Positions 25,857 to 34,709 of a stretch of 64,000 nucleotides of DNA are shown here, one piece after another. The position numbers and the translations under genes are program-made. Positions within the stretch are counted from its first letter, which is position 1. Each line of letters starts with the position of its first letter. The notes below the pieces were generated by a model. It was not told where the DNA came from and searched no databases. It worked only from the letters and a program-made list of their open reading frames with translations. The stretch covers positions 186,001 to 250,000 of the forward strand of contig NZ_JAJSSH010000005.1 of assembly GCF_021403115.1 (NCBI RefSeq), given 5' to 3'. The stretch comes from Sphingobium sufflavum. Lineage in GTDB: Bacteria > Pseudomonadota > Alphaproteobacteria > Sphingomonadales > Sphingomonadaceae.

Positions 25857-26810
25857 TCAGCGTTGCACCCGCACCGCTATGCCAGGCGACAGGTCGTTGC
25901 CGCCGACGACGATCCGCTCATGCGTCCAGTCGGCCAGCAGGTTGCTGCTGCGCTCCAGCCCCGGCACGAAATGCGCGCCATTGCCGGTGATGGAAAGGCC
26001 CGTGGACGGCTGCTTCGCCCCCTCCGCCGCCAGCGCGATGAAGGTGCTGTAATTATCCTTGTTCCGGCCCTGCACCATCTCGTTGGCGCTGATCTCTCCC
26101 GTCGCGCCATTGGGCAGGTCGATCATATAATTGGTTTCATGGCCCCGGCTGTCGTCGAAACTGTTGTCGACGATCCGCACCCGGCGCGCGCGGCTCTTCA
26201 CATAATGGCCGCCACGCCCCGAATCGAACCGGCTGCGCGTGATCGTCAGGCTGCCATAGGCACCGATATAGACGCTGTGCGCGCAGTCCAGATCCTGGTC
26301 GCACCGGCCCAGCCCGCTGAAGGTCGACCGGTTGATGACGACCGATCCGGCGGGGAATGTCGCGGTGAGCACGCCCTGCTGGCTGTCGCGAAAGATGCTG
26401 TTGTCGATCACCAGATCGCCCGTCTGGAGGCGGATGCCCGCGCCATTGCCGTCCGGCACCGCCATCCGTTCGAAGATCAGCCCCTCGACCCGCGCCGACC
26501 GCCCGTTCAGCACCAGCGCCGCCTTGCCCTCGCAAATGCCGCCGCTGAACACCGCCGTGCCCGGCGTGACCGCGACATAGCGGATGGCCCCGCCCTGCTG
26601 CACGGCGCAATCGCCATAGGTGCCGGGCGCGACCTCCACCGTGCCCGTGCCCCCGCCGATGGCGTCCACCGCCTCCTGCAACCGGCCATAGCCCGCGCCC
26701 GTCTCCGCGACGGTGAAGGGCGCGGCGCGGCCCTGTGCATGGGCGCCCCCCTGAGCGAGGGTGGAGGAGGCGATAAGGAGGGTCGCGAGCGACAGGATGG
26801 GAAAGCGCAT
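25857..26810 (-). CDS. Secreted right-handed parallel beta-helix repeat protein
   Basis: 317 residues with a clear Sec signal (MRFPILSLATLLIASS, cleavage after AHA near 25). The body is a series of short beta-helix coils with repeated N-S/N-x-F turns: VIDNSIFRDS, VINRSTFSG, TITRSRFDS, RIVDNSFDDS, GEISANEM. Such folds occur in polysaccharide lyases and epimerases, and HETNYMIDLPNGATG is a recurrent segment in this type. No catalytic residues are evident. The ATG at 26810 is the first plausible start, with the site GGGG 5 bases upstream; the frame extends upstream only by chance. A periplasmic or surface carbohydrate role is a guess. Confidence 0.8.
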   Translation of the reverse strand: MRFPILSLATLLIASSTLAQGGAHAQGRAAPFTVAETGAGYGRLQEAVDAIGGGTGTVEVAPGTYGDCAVQQGGAIRYVAVTPGTAVFSGGICEGKAALVLNGRSARVEGLIFERMAVPDGNGAGIRLQTGDLVIDNSIFRDSQQGVLTATFPAGSVVINRSTFSGLGRCDQDLDCAHSVYIGAYGSLTITRSRFDSGRGGHYVKSRARRVRIVDNSFDDSRGHETNYMIDLPNGATGEISANEMVQGRNKDNYSTFIALAAEGAKQPSTGLSITGNGAHFVPGLERSSNLLADWTHERIVVGGNDLSPGIAVRVQR

Positions 26811-27168
26811 ACCCCGCCATAGCAGCAAGCGCCCCGTCACCCGATGCCGTTCACCATCAATTGCGCCGCGATCATCTCCCCAATCATCCGGCAAGCCCCC
26901 ATCCCCTAGACAGCACCCCCTCGACAGCCCCCCTCGACAGTCCCCTGCGGCCCGGCTTGCCATTTTTATTTGCCGCCCCTTGAAACCCGGCGGCCGGTGT
27001 ATAGTTTCTCTCTTGCGGGCCGGGCCCCTCTGGCGAGACTGTCTCAATATGGACAACTCGTGATGTCGGACCGCATCGGGAAACCGGTGCATGGGTCTGG
27101 CGTGTTTTTCTCTCGGCTCATCGTTCACCGGCACCCGATTAGGTATCTCATGCCTGTTGGAGTGGCTC
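26811..27168. other. Divergent intergenic region
   Basis: 358 bases between the beta-helix gene (minus) and the DUF465 gene (plus). A short AT-rich patch with TTGAAA (26980-26985) and TATAGT (27000-27005) could be a promoter, although the 14 bp spacing is short. I see no RNA element; in particular the GGGGAGTAG hallmark of the manganese riboswitch, sometimes found near terC, is absent. Confidence 0.4.
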
Positions 27169-27354
27169 ATGTACGACCGTATTTTCCGCCTTCTCAGCCG
27201 TCGCCAGTGGCTCGACACGGAAGTCCGCACGGAATTATCCCGTAGAAATCCGAATGTTATCCGGCTATTGCGACTCAAACGCATGGCGTTGGTGACACGA
27301 AACAGGCTGAACGCCCTGTTCCACGTCGACCCGATCCCACAGCTCGCGACATAA
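27169..27354 (+). CDS. DUF465 (YdcH-like) small protein
   Basis: A 61-residue protein of helical character. The segment WLDTEVRTELSRRNPNVIRLLRLKRMALVTRNRLNALF fits the DUF465 pattern of a basic two-helix hairpin (LD-x-I-x-x-L ... D-x-L-R-L-x-R-L-K-K-x-K-L-x-L-x-D-x-I). Members are abundant small cytosolic proteins of unknown function. The ATG at 27169 has GGAG 9 bases upstream; the longer in-frame start at 27091 gives an implausible tail. It lies 150 bp upstream of the terC-like gene. Confidence 0.7.
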   Translation: MYDRIFRLLSRRQWLDTEVRTELSRRNPNVIRLLRLKRMALVTRNRLNALFHVDPIPQLAT

Positions 27355-27504
27355 GATTGGCGGCATGGCCGTGCCCCCCCGCGCCGGCCGTCAGAGGCCG
27401 GCGGACAGACCCCCACCCCTGTCCGTCGGCCGACCCTCTTCGCCTCCAGCGCCCCGCCATGGGGCCGGGGCGTCCTCGCGAACCGTTTATGAAAGGATCG
27501 GGCC

Positions 27505-28491
27505 ATGGACTGGCTCATGATGGACTGGCTGGGCACGCCCGCCTGGTTCTGGCTGGCGTTTCTCGCCCTCGTCGGCGTGCTCACCGCCTTCGACCTCGGC
27601 GTCCTCAACCGCCGCGACCATGAAATCAGCATCAAGGAGAGCCTGCTGCTCTCCCTCTTTTACATTTCCATCGCCCTGGCCTTTGGCGCATGGGTGTGGG
27701 CGGAGAAGGGCGCCGACCTCGGCCTCAAATATTACACCGGCTTCGTGATCGAAAAGGCGCTGTCGATCGACAATGTCTTCGTGATCTCCCTGATCTTCAG
27801 CTATTTCGCCATCCCCCGCCTGTACCAGTATCGCGCGCTGGTGTGGGGCATCGTCGCGGTCATCGTGCTGCGCGGGATCATGATCGGCGTCGGCGCGGCC
27901 ATCGTGGAGCAGTTCCACTGGGTTCTCTACATCTTCGGCGCCTTCCTGATCCTGACCGGCATCAAGATGCTGCTGGGCGGCGCGGACGAGAAGGCGGACA
28001 TCGGCGCGAATCCGGTGGTCCGCTGGCTGTCCGGGCACCTGCGCGTGACGAAGGAGCTGCACGGCCATCACTTTCTGGTAAAAACCCCGGACACGAAAAC
28101 CGGCAGGATGGCGTGGGCGATGACCCCGCTTCTCCTCGCCCTGATCGTCATCAACCTCGCCGACCTCGTCTTCGCGGTGGACAGCGTGCCCGCCATCTTT
28201 GCGATCACGACCGATACCTTCATCGTCTATACGTCCAACATCATGGCGATCCTCGGCCTGCGCGCCCTCTATTTCGCGCTGTCCGCGATGATCCATCGCT
28301 TTCACCTGCTCAGCTATGCGCTGGCGGCGGTGCTGGTGTTCATCGGCGCGAAGATCTTCGTCGCCGACTTCCTGATGGGCGGCGCGAAGTTCCCGCCGAC
28401 ACTCAGCCTCGGCATCACCCTCGCCCTCATCATCGGGGGCGTGGTGGCCTCGCTCTGGACGACGCGCAAGCCGGTGCCGGATCAGCCCTGA
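27505..28491 (+). CDS. TerC/Alx family integral membrane protein
   Basis: 328 residues with about nine membrane helices. The family acidic motifs are FDLGVLNRRDHEI (about 29-41), EKALSIDNVFVISLIFSYFAIP (about 83-104) and LADLVFAVDSVPAIFAI (about 216-232). TerC/Alx proteins are cation (Mn2+/Ca2+) exporters linked to metallation of secreted proteins and to tellurite resistance. GAAAGGA precedes the ATG. The last 10 bp overlap the convergent DUF2339 gene, so there is no room for a terminator. Confidence 0.93.
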   Translation: MDWLMMDWLGTPAWFWLAFLALVGVLTAFDLGVLNRRDHEISIKESLLLSLFYISIALAFGAWVWAEKGADLGLKYYTGFVIEKALSIDNVFVISLIFSYFAIPRLYQYRALVWGIVAVIVLRGIMIGVGAAIVEQFHWVLYIFGAFLILTGIKMLLGGADEKADIGANPVVRWLSGHLRVTKELHGHHFLVKTPDTKTGRMAWAMTPLLLALIVINLADLVFAVDSVPAIFAITTDTFIVYTSNIMAILGLRALYFALSAMIHRFHLLSYALAAVLVFIGAKIFVADFLMGGAKFPPTLSLGITLALIIGGVVASLWTTRKPVPDQP

Positions 28492-31400
28492 TCGCTGCGC
28501 AGGAATCGGCTGTACAACCAGCCGATTCCGATCAGGCTGAATCCCAGCGCCAGGAAGGATGCGATACGCAGCAATCCCTCCAGCCCCGCCGCGTCCATCA
28601 GGAACACCTTGGCCACGGCGGCCAGCATCAGGATCAGCGACCCGATCCGCCAGTCATGCCGCCCGCTACGGATACCCCAGAGCAGGAACCCGACCGCGAT
28701 CCCAATGGCCAGCACCGACACGCCGATGCTCTCCACCCCGCCGACCGGCGTCCCGACCAGCAGGCTGCCACAGAAAAGCTGGCGCAGGCTGGCATAGGCG
28801 AACAGCGGGATCAGGATCATCCGCGCCACGCCGTTGATCCGCGCGCCGGCCGCCTGCCACTGGGGCAGCGTGCGCTCGATCACCCACAGCCCGGCAAACA
28901 GCACTGCAAAGGCGGGCAGCAGCAGGTTCGCGACCGGCCACGGTCCCACCGCCACGTCCCGCGTCAACGGGTTGAACAGGATCAGGCCGTACCAGACGCC
29001 GTGCGCCACCGCCGCGCCCGCGCCGGCCAGCGCGACCAGAGGCAATCCGCGCCAACGCCACACCGCCACGCCGATCCCCAGCAGAACCGCCTCCCACACT
29101 ATCCGCTCCGCCAGTCCCAGCCGCACGACATCCGCCATGTCGCCCAGCGCGAAGAGATGCTTGTAGAGGCCGTGCGCCGCCGCGACGCCGACCAGCCCGA
29201 CAGCGACCACCCCGACCCGGCCCATGCGCCGGTCCGCGCGCCGGTCCACACGGGCAAATCCGCGCCACAGCAGGAACAGCACCACGCCCGCCGGAACCCC
29301 CAGCCGCGTGACCACGCCCACCACCGACGGCAACCCCGTCACCAGCATCGGCTCGCCGACCAGCGACACCAGCGCAAACCCGGCCCATTGGGCAAAGGGC
29401 CATATCGCCCACAGCAGCGCAATCCCGCCAAAGCCTCCCAGCGCGAACCGCCACGGCGCGTCGGCCAGCCGCCGACCGGCCAGCGCCACGCCCAGCGCAC
29501 CAAGGCTCGCGACCAGCGGCAGGCTCCAGACAGGCACGACCTGCGCCACCGTGCCATAGGCCATCACCGCCGCGACCAGCGCCACCGCCCCGCGGCTGCG
29601 CACCGTCAGGCGCAGCGCCGCCAGCCCCGCCGCCAGCGCCACCACGCCCCAGCGCAGCACCGCGCGAAGGACCGGCGCGTTCCCGGCCTCTCCGCCCAGC
29701 CTGCCCCATTCGTCGGGACTGGGCGCGGTTATCAGCAGCGCCAGCACGGCGGCGGCCAGAAAGGCCGCCACCCCCTGCTCGACCCGCCGATCTCCCGCCG
29801 CACGGGCGAGCAGCACCAGCCCTCCGGCCAGCACCGCCAGACCCACCGGCACCAGCCAGTGCGGCAGGCCGATCAACGCCGCGACCGCCAGCAGCAACGC
29901 CGACGCCAGCACCAGCCCGGCAAAGCGCGCATCGCTCCCCCGCTCCCGCGTCCAGCCCAACCCTGCCCCCAACGCAGGCAGGGCGGCGGCGGCGATCGCC
30001 AGCAGCGCCAGCGCTCCGTCGCGCGCGCCACCCGGCGCATGATAATGGAACAGCGTGATGGCATGGCCCGCCAGCGCGAACCCCATCACCTGCCCCGCCT
30101 CGATCATCGACCCGCCCGCGCGCCACAGCCGCCACAGCGCCGGTCCCGCATGGATCGCGCCCAGCGCCAGCAGCACGGCGGCAAACTGCCCCATCGGCGG
30201 CTGCGGCCATAGGGCGGCCAGCAGCAGGCCGATGGTCAACCCGACCGGCGGCAACGGGCGAAACCGCTCCTCCCGCCACGCCAGCCACACCATCGCGCCC
30301 GCCAGCAACAGGTAAAAGGCCCAGACCAGCGGCTCGAACCCGCCCTTGGCGACCAGCGCCGCGATCTGCGCCGCCGCGACCACCGCCGCGCCCATGCGCA
30401 GCACCGTCGCCCGCGCCCCGCTGAACGCCACGGCGGGCAATCCGACGCCCAGCAACAGCAGCAACAGGCCCAGCGACAGGCTGGTCGCGAAATCCAGCGC
30501 GCCGGTCAGCAGCAATATCCCGCCCCAGCCCGCGCCGCCGACCAGCGCGCCCACGCCCAGCCACGCCCATTTCTGCCGCCGCGACAGGGTGGTCAGCCCA
30601 CCGATGGCCAGCGCCAGATAGGCGGACAGCAGCGGCACATTAGGCGGCCCTTCCCCCACCAGCGCGGGCGCGGCCATGCCGCCGACAAGGCCAAGGATCG
30701 CACTGGGCGCACCAAAACGAACCGACAATGCCATGGCCAGCGCGGTGACGAGCGCCAGCCCCACGAACGCCGTCGCCGGTCCGATCAGGGCATAGAGGTT
30801 CGCCGCCGCCACGATCGCCGCATAGAGGGTCGCGATGCCCGCGCCGGACAGCGCCTGCCGCACGCGCGGATCGCCCACCCGCGCATCCTGCCGCAACGCC
30901 ACTTCCGCGCCCGCGATCAGCCCGGCCCCGAACAACAGGCCAAAGACGACCCGCACGACCGGCGACAACAGCCCCGCGTCGATGGAATATTTGACCAGCA
31001 GAACCCCCGCCACCGCCAGCGTGATGCCGCCCGCCCAGATCGGCAGCTTGCGACCGAACAGATCCTCGAACTTCGCGCCCGCGCCCAGCGGCGTCGGCGC
31101 ACGCGCATCGACGGCACCGGCAAAGGCGGCTGCACCCTGCCTCTCCTGCGCCATCGCCCGCGCGCCTGCCGCCACAGCATCGGCGGGACTCGCCGCGCCG
31201 TCTGAAATTCCTTCGGCCGGAGGAACCCCGTTCTCCATCGACGCCGGTTCCGCCTCCTGAACAGGACTGACGATCCCCGGCCCAACAGGCACCGGCCCGG
31301 CCGGAGCAGCCTCGTCAACGATGGTCGCGGGTTTCCGCCGCAGGGGATCGACATCCTCCGGCACCGGCGGTGAAGCCACGACCCCCGCAACCGTCGCCGT

Positions 31401-31637
31401 CAGAGGCTCCACCCCGCCCTGATCCGGCGCAGGAACCGCCTCCGCCCGGATACGCGCAGGGCCGCCGGACGCGGACGCGGACGCGCGGCTGTCCCATGGC
31501 GACGCGCCCATCCGCGCGCCCCTATCCTCCGCCAGCCTGTCCTCCGCCAGCCGCTCCTCCACCCGTTTCAGGCGGGAGCGCGCGTCGAACAGCAACACGC
31601 CCAGCACGATAATGGCGATAAACAGCATGGCTTCCAT
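28482..31637 (-). CDS. DUF2339 very large polytopic membrane protein
   Basis: 1,051 residues. A short membrane N-terminus (MEAMLFIAIIVLGVLLF) and coiled coil (DARSRLKRVEERLAEDRLAEDRG) are followed by a Pro/Ala/Glu-rich linker to about 180 and FEDLFGRKLPIWAGGITLAVAGVLLVKYSID, the conserved start of the DUF2339 core. About 25 or more hydrophobic helices follow, ending FLALGFSLIGIGWLYSRFL. The family is common in Gram-negatives, and its role is unknown; envelope or transport functions have been suggested. The reading frame overlaps the terC stop tail-to-tail by 10 bp. The divergent neighbour is a TetR gene, which may regulate it. Confidence 0.88.
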   Translation of the reverse strand: MEAMLFIAIIVLGVLLFDARSRLKRVEERLAEDRLAEDRGARMGASPWDSRASASASGGPARIRAEAVPAPDQGGVEPLTATVAGVVASPPVPEDVDPLRRKPATIVDEAAPAGPVPVGPGIVSPVQEAEPASMENGVPPAEGISDGAASPADAVAAGARAMAQERQGAAAFAGAVDARAPTPLGAGAKFEDLFGRKLPIWAGGITLAVAGVLLVKYSIDAGLLSPVVRVVFGLLFGAGLIAGAEVALRQDARVGDPRVRQALSGAGIATLYAAIVAAANLYALIGPATAFVGLALVTALAMALSVRFGAPSAILGLVGGMAAPALVGEGPPNVPLLSAYLALAIGGLTTLSRRQKWAWLGVGALVGGAGWGGILLLTGALDFATSLSLGLLLLLLGVGLPAVAFSGARATVLRMGAAVVAAAQIAALVAKGGFEPLVWAFYLLLAGAMVWLAWREERFRPLPPVGLTIGLLLAALWPQPPMGQFAAVLLALGAIHAGPALWRLWRAGGSMIEAGQVMGFALAGHAITLFHYHAPGGARDGALALLAIAAAALPALGAGLGWTRERGSDARFAGLVLASALLLAVAALIGLPHWLVPVGLAVLAGGLVLLARAAGDRRVEQGVAAFLAAAVLALLITAPSPDEWGRLGGEAGNAPVLRAVLRWGVVALAAGLAALRLTVRSRGAVALVAAVMAYGTVAQVVPVWSLPLVASLGALGVALAGRRLADAPWRFALGGFGGIALLWAIWPFAQWAGFALVSLVGEPMLVTGLPSVVGVVTRLGVPAGVVLFLLWRGFARVDRRADRRMGRVGVVAVGLVGVAAAHGLYKHLFALGDMADVVRLGLAERIVWEAVLLGIGVAVWRWRGLPLVALAGAGAAVAHGVWYGLILFNPLTRDVAVGPWPVANLLLPAFAVLFAGLWVIERTLPQWQAAGARINGVARMILIPLFAYASLRQLFCGSLLVGTPVGGVESIGVSVLAIGIAVGFLLWGIRSGRHDWRIGSLILMLAAVAKVFLMDAAGLEGLLRIASFLALGFSLIGIGWLYSRFLRSDQG

Positions 31638-31686
31638 GACCGGACCCCTTGATGACCCACCCGTCCTACACAGAAATTAGACGATG

Positions 31687-31715
31687 TTCAATTTATAAAA
31701 TGGACGGTGTATAAT
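31687..31715 (+). promoter_or_regulatory. Promoter of the TetR gene at 31736
   Basis: TTCAAT (31687-31692), a 17 bp spacer and a perfect TATAAT (31710-31715) lie 20 bp before the start codon, in an AT-rich patch between divergent genes. Confidence 0.6.
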
Positions 31716-31735
31716 TGATCTGGTAGCGCAGGGTC

Positions 31736-32338
31736 ATGGGCAGACGATCCGACCATAGCCGCGCCGAGCAGGAGGCGATGATCCTCGACGCAGGCGGCCA
31801 GTTGATGGCCCAGGGCGGCTATGCCCGTTTCTCCGCCCGCGAAGTGGCCAAGCGGATCGGCTATTCCGTCGGCACCGTCGTCAACCTGTTCAACGGCGTC
31901 GATGGCCTGGTCGTGGCGATCAACAGCGCGACCTTCCGCCAATGGACCGGCTTTCTGGAATCCCACCTGCATGGTGCGGACGGGCCGGATCGCATTGTGC
32001 GACTGGTCGATGGCTATTTCGGCTTTGCGCGCGACAATCTCAATCGCTGGGCCGCCATCTATGAACATCGCCTGCCGCCCGACGTGCCGATGCCGTCCCT
32101 GCTGGCCGACGCCCGGTCCGCCCTCACCACCGTCGTCGCGCGCGAAGTCGCCGCTGTCCTGCCCGGCACCCCGGCGCCGGCGGTCGCCTCGCTCACCCGC
32201 TCCCTGATCGCGACGGTCCATGGCCATTGCGTCTTCGCGCTGAACGGCAGTTTCGCGGTGCTGGGGGAGAATGACCCGCTCGCCCTCGCCGTCGGGCGCG
32301 TAACGGAAAGCCTGCGCGCGAACGGGGCCGTACTCTAG
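31736..32338 (+). CDS. TetR family transcriptional regulator
   Basis: 200 residues. The helix-turn-helix is SRAEQEAMILDAGGQLMAQGGYARFSAREVAKRIGYSVGTVVNLFNGVDGLVVAINSATF (about 8-67), followed by a helical C-terminal domain close to the TetR_C WHG type. It has its own TATAAT promoter and is divergent from the DUF2339 gene, with 98 bp between the two start codons. Control of DUF2339 is plausible. The downstream end is convergent with the HerA-like gene. Confidence 0.88.
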   Translation: MGRRSDHSRAEQEAMILDAGGQLMAQGGYARFSAREVAKRIGYSVGTVVNLFNGVDGLVVAINSATFRQWTGFLESHLHGADGPDRIVRLVDGYFGFARDNLNRWAAIYEHRLPPDVPMPSLLADARSALTTVVAREVAAVLPGTPAPAVASLTRSLIATVHGHCVFALNGSFAVLGENDPLALAVGRVTESLRANGAVL

Positions 32339-32407
32339 TTTGTCGATGCCGCATTGTCCGAGCGTCGACCGTCACCGGCCCACCTGACAATGCCCTGACC
32401 CCGCCCC

Positions 32408-33883
32408 TTACGCCTCCGACGCGGCGGTCGACAGGCCCAGTTCCGGTATACCCACCGACCGGCGGCCACCGAAATCGGTCCGCACCACGATCAGCCCCGT
32501 CTTTTCCAGATAGTCGAGCAGGCGGCGGATGCGCCCCACCGACCGCGTGCCATAGGCGCGGGCGAGTTGGGCGTCATCCGGGCACACTTCCCCGCCGATC
32601 GCCGCGCGGGCCAGCAGCAGGAAGCAGGAGATCAGGTCGTCCGGCACCCGCGTGGACAGGCGCAGCGCCTCGCGCCATTGCGCATTGTCCGCGTCCATCG
32701 GCCCGGCCACCGCAATGGCGAAGCGGCGGCGAAAGGCGGGCAGGTCCAACCCCGGTCGCGCGATGCGGTGCATGCGGCACCGGACGGAGAAATCCTGGAA
32801 CAGCACGGCGGCGGGCTGATAGGTGCAATCCTCCTCCGCCGCCATGTCGGCCAGCACGGCGGCCACGGCGCTCTCCACATCCGGTTCCGGCTCGGCCACG
32901 GCGGGGCGATCCTCGAACGCGGGTTCGGGCAGGGCGGGGCTGAAATCCTCCTGCCGGTCGAGCAGCACGGTGCTGTCCATCGACGGCGGCGTGCCCTGCG
33001 GCAGCAGGAACATCGGCTGCACCTCCACCTCCTCCGCTTCGGTCAGGAAATCCTGGAAATCGTCGCCCGGCGCGTCCGGCAGCGGGATCAGGCTGTGGCT
33101 GGAGGTCCGCGCGCTGGTCTTCACCGCGCCGATGCGGACGGAGACGGGACGGCGGCTGATCGCGGGGCCAAGGGCGAGGAAACGTCCCCGCTCCAGATCG
33201 CGGATCTGCTCCGCCTGCCGCCGCTCCATGCCCAGCAGGTCGGCCGCGCGCTGCATGTCGATGTCGAGGAAGGTGCGGCCCATCAGGAAGTTGCTGGCCT
33301 CCGCCGCCACATTCTTGGCCAGCTTGGCAAGGCGCTGCGTCGCGATGACGCCCGCGAGGCCGCGCTTGCGCCCCCGGCACATCAGGTTGGTCATCGCGGC
33401 CAGCGACAGGCGGCGAATCTCGTCCGACACATCCCCGGCGGAGGCCGGGGCGAACATCTGCGCCTCGTCCACCACCACCAGAGCGGGATACCAATGCTCG
33501 CGCGGGGCATCGAACAGGGTGGACAGGAACTGCGCGGCGCACCGCATCTGCGCCTCCAGGTCCAGCCCGTCGAGCGCCAGGACGACGGATGCCCGGCGCT
33601 GCCGCACCTTGGCCGCCAGCCGCTCGATCCCGCGCCCGTCATGCGCCGCACCGTCGATGACGACATGGCCGAACGGATCGGCCAGCGTCACGAAATCGCC
33701 CTCCGGGTCGATGATGATCTGCTGCACCATGCGCGCGCTCTCTTCCAGCATGCGGCGCAACAGATGCGACTTGCCGGACCCGCTGTTGCCCTGAACGAGC
33801 AGCCGGGTCGCCAGCAATTCTTCCATGTCCATGGATAGCGGCCCGCCATTGGCGTCCGTCCCGATAACGATAGAGGCAGTCAC
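32408..33883 (-). CDS. HerA-like/DUF87 ATPase with C-terminal winged helix
   Basis: 491 residues. The Walker A motif GNSGSGKSHLLRRMLEES (about 32-49) and Walker B motif ALVVVDEAQMFAP (about 135) are joined by GVIATQRLAKLAKNVAAEASNFLMGRTFLDIDMQ (sensor/arginine region), as in HerA/FtsK-type translocases. After about 260 come an acidic linker, a conserved Cys/His-containing module (CRMHRIARPGLDLPAFRRRF) and a winged helix (YGTRSVGRIRRLLDYLEKTGLIVV). The start is a GTG at 33883 with AAGGGC upstream. No NurA nuclease is adjacent. A stand-alone HerA could act in DNA processing or be a phage/defence remnant; this is not decided. Confidence 0.8.
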   Translation of the reverse strand: MTASIVIGTDANGGPLSMDMEELLATRLLVQGNSGSGKSHLLRRMLEESARMVQQIIIDPEGDFVTLADPFGHVVIDGAAHDGRGIERLAAKVRQRRASVVLALDGLDLEAQMRCAAQFLSTLFDAPREHWYPALVVVDEAQMFAPASAGDVSDEIRRLSLAAMTNLMCRGRKRGLAGVIATQRLAKLAKNVAAEASNFLMGRTFLDIDMQRAADLLGMERRQAEQIRDLERGRFLALGPAISRRPVSVRIGAVKTSARTSSHSLIPLPDAPGDDFQDFLTEAEEVEVQPMFLLPQGTPPSMDSTVLLDRQEDFSPALPEPAFEDRPAVAEPEPDVESAVAAVLADMAAEEDCTYQPAAVLFQDFSVRCRMHRIARPGLDLPAFRRRFAIAVAGPMDADNAQWREALRLSTRVPDDLISCFLLLARAAIGGEVCPDDAQLARAYGTRSVGRIRRLLDYLEKTGLIVVRTDFGGRRSVGIPELGLSTAASEA

Positions 33884-34144
33884 GCGCCCTTCATAGGGAT
33901 GCTGGCGGGGCGAGCAAGGGCTTGCGCGATGGACAGGGGTTTTGCGCCGGACCTGATCTGGCGCAGGGCGAATTCTACCACGACAAGGGAGAAGATGATC
34001 GTGACCAATGGTTCACAATCGCACTGGTCGGCCAATTGCAGACAACTGTTGATTGAAGTATCCATCCGAACAGAAGAGATGAACCACTGACTATAGAGAA
34101 TACATGAGCCAGGCGATCGCGAACAGACCTGTCGGACGGGTGCA

Positions 34145-34621
34145 ATGGGGATGAGCAGCGGAATGTTTAATCGGTCAAAGGGATCAGAACAATATCACTC
34201 TCGCGCGATCGAGGATTTCTCCCAATTTTCTCAATCCTTGAGGATGTGCGGACAAATTATCTTCGCAGCGAATGGCGCCGCTTCCTTATCCATGCTGGCC
34301 GCCCTCACAAACCTGATTGTAGCCAACGCCGCCCACCCCATCACCGATCTTGAGATCATACAGAAATACTGCGCCGTATCCGCAGCATTTTATCTGTTTG
34401 GCGTCACTCTCGCGATTATGGCTCTTCTTTTCACCTCCCTTGCCAAGCTTTATTGGGGCAGCGTCTGGGAGATGCGGGCCATGACGCCCGATGTGCAACG
34501 GGAACGCCGGACAGGCAAACGGGCCAGACGGCTCGAACGCGCGGCGCTACTCCTGATCTGCTGCGCCATCTTCGACTTTTTCATCGGATCGACGGTGGCC
34601 ATCGCTGGCCTGATATGGTGA
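34145..34621 (+). CDS. Small membrane protein of unknown function
   Basis: 158 residues, not recognised. Three or four hydrophobic segments are seen: IIFAANGAASLSMLAALTNLIVA (about 38-60), AVSAAFYLFGVTLAIMALLFTSLA (about 77-100) and LLLICCAIFDFFIGSTVAIAGLI (about 134-156), with a basic loop (RERRTGKRARRLERAA) between the last two. Its DNA is clearly less GC-rich than its neighbours. It is divergent from the HerA-like ATPase, with 261 bp between them, and convergent with the DUF4198 gene. GGACGGG precedes the ATG. Confidence 0.65.
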   Translation: MGMSSGMFNRSKGSEQYHSRAIEDFSQFSQSLRMCGQIIFAANGAASLSMLAALTNLIVANAAHPITDLEIIQKYCAVSAAFYLFGVTLAIMALLFTSLAKLYWGSVWEMRAMTPDVQRERRTGKRARRLERAALLLICCAIFDFFIGSTVAIAGLIW

Positions 34622-34709
34622 TCCGGCGCCGGACGGCAGGCGACTCCGGCATGGAATGACGACAGGATGCAATGCGCCGGGCGAGCCATCCCGCCCGGCG
34701 CAAACCCTG

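Noticed and set aside
26955..27168. Second manganese riboswitch in front of terC
   Set aside because: The GGGGAGTAG and GAGACC hallmarks are not present in the correct order, and a small gene separates this leader from terC.
27690..30212. 840-codon plus-strand open frame over terC and DUF2339
   Set aside because: It is very rich in R, H, P and Q without domains, a typical shadow of the real genes in other frames.
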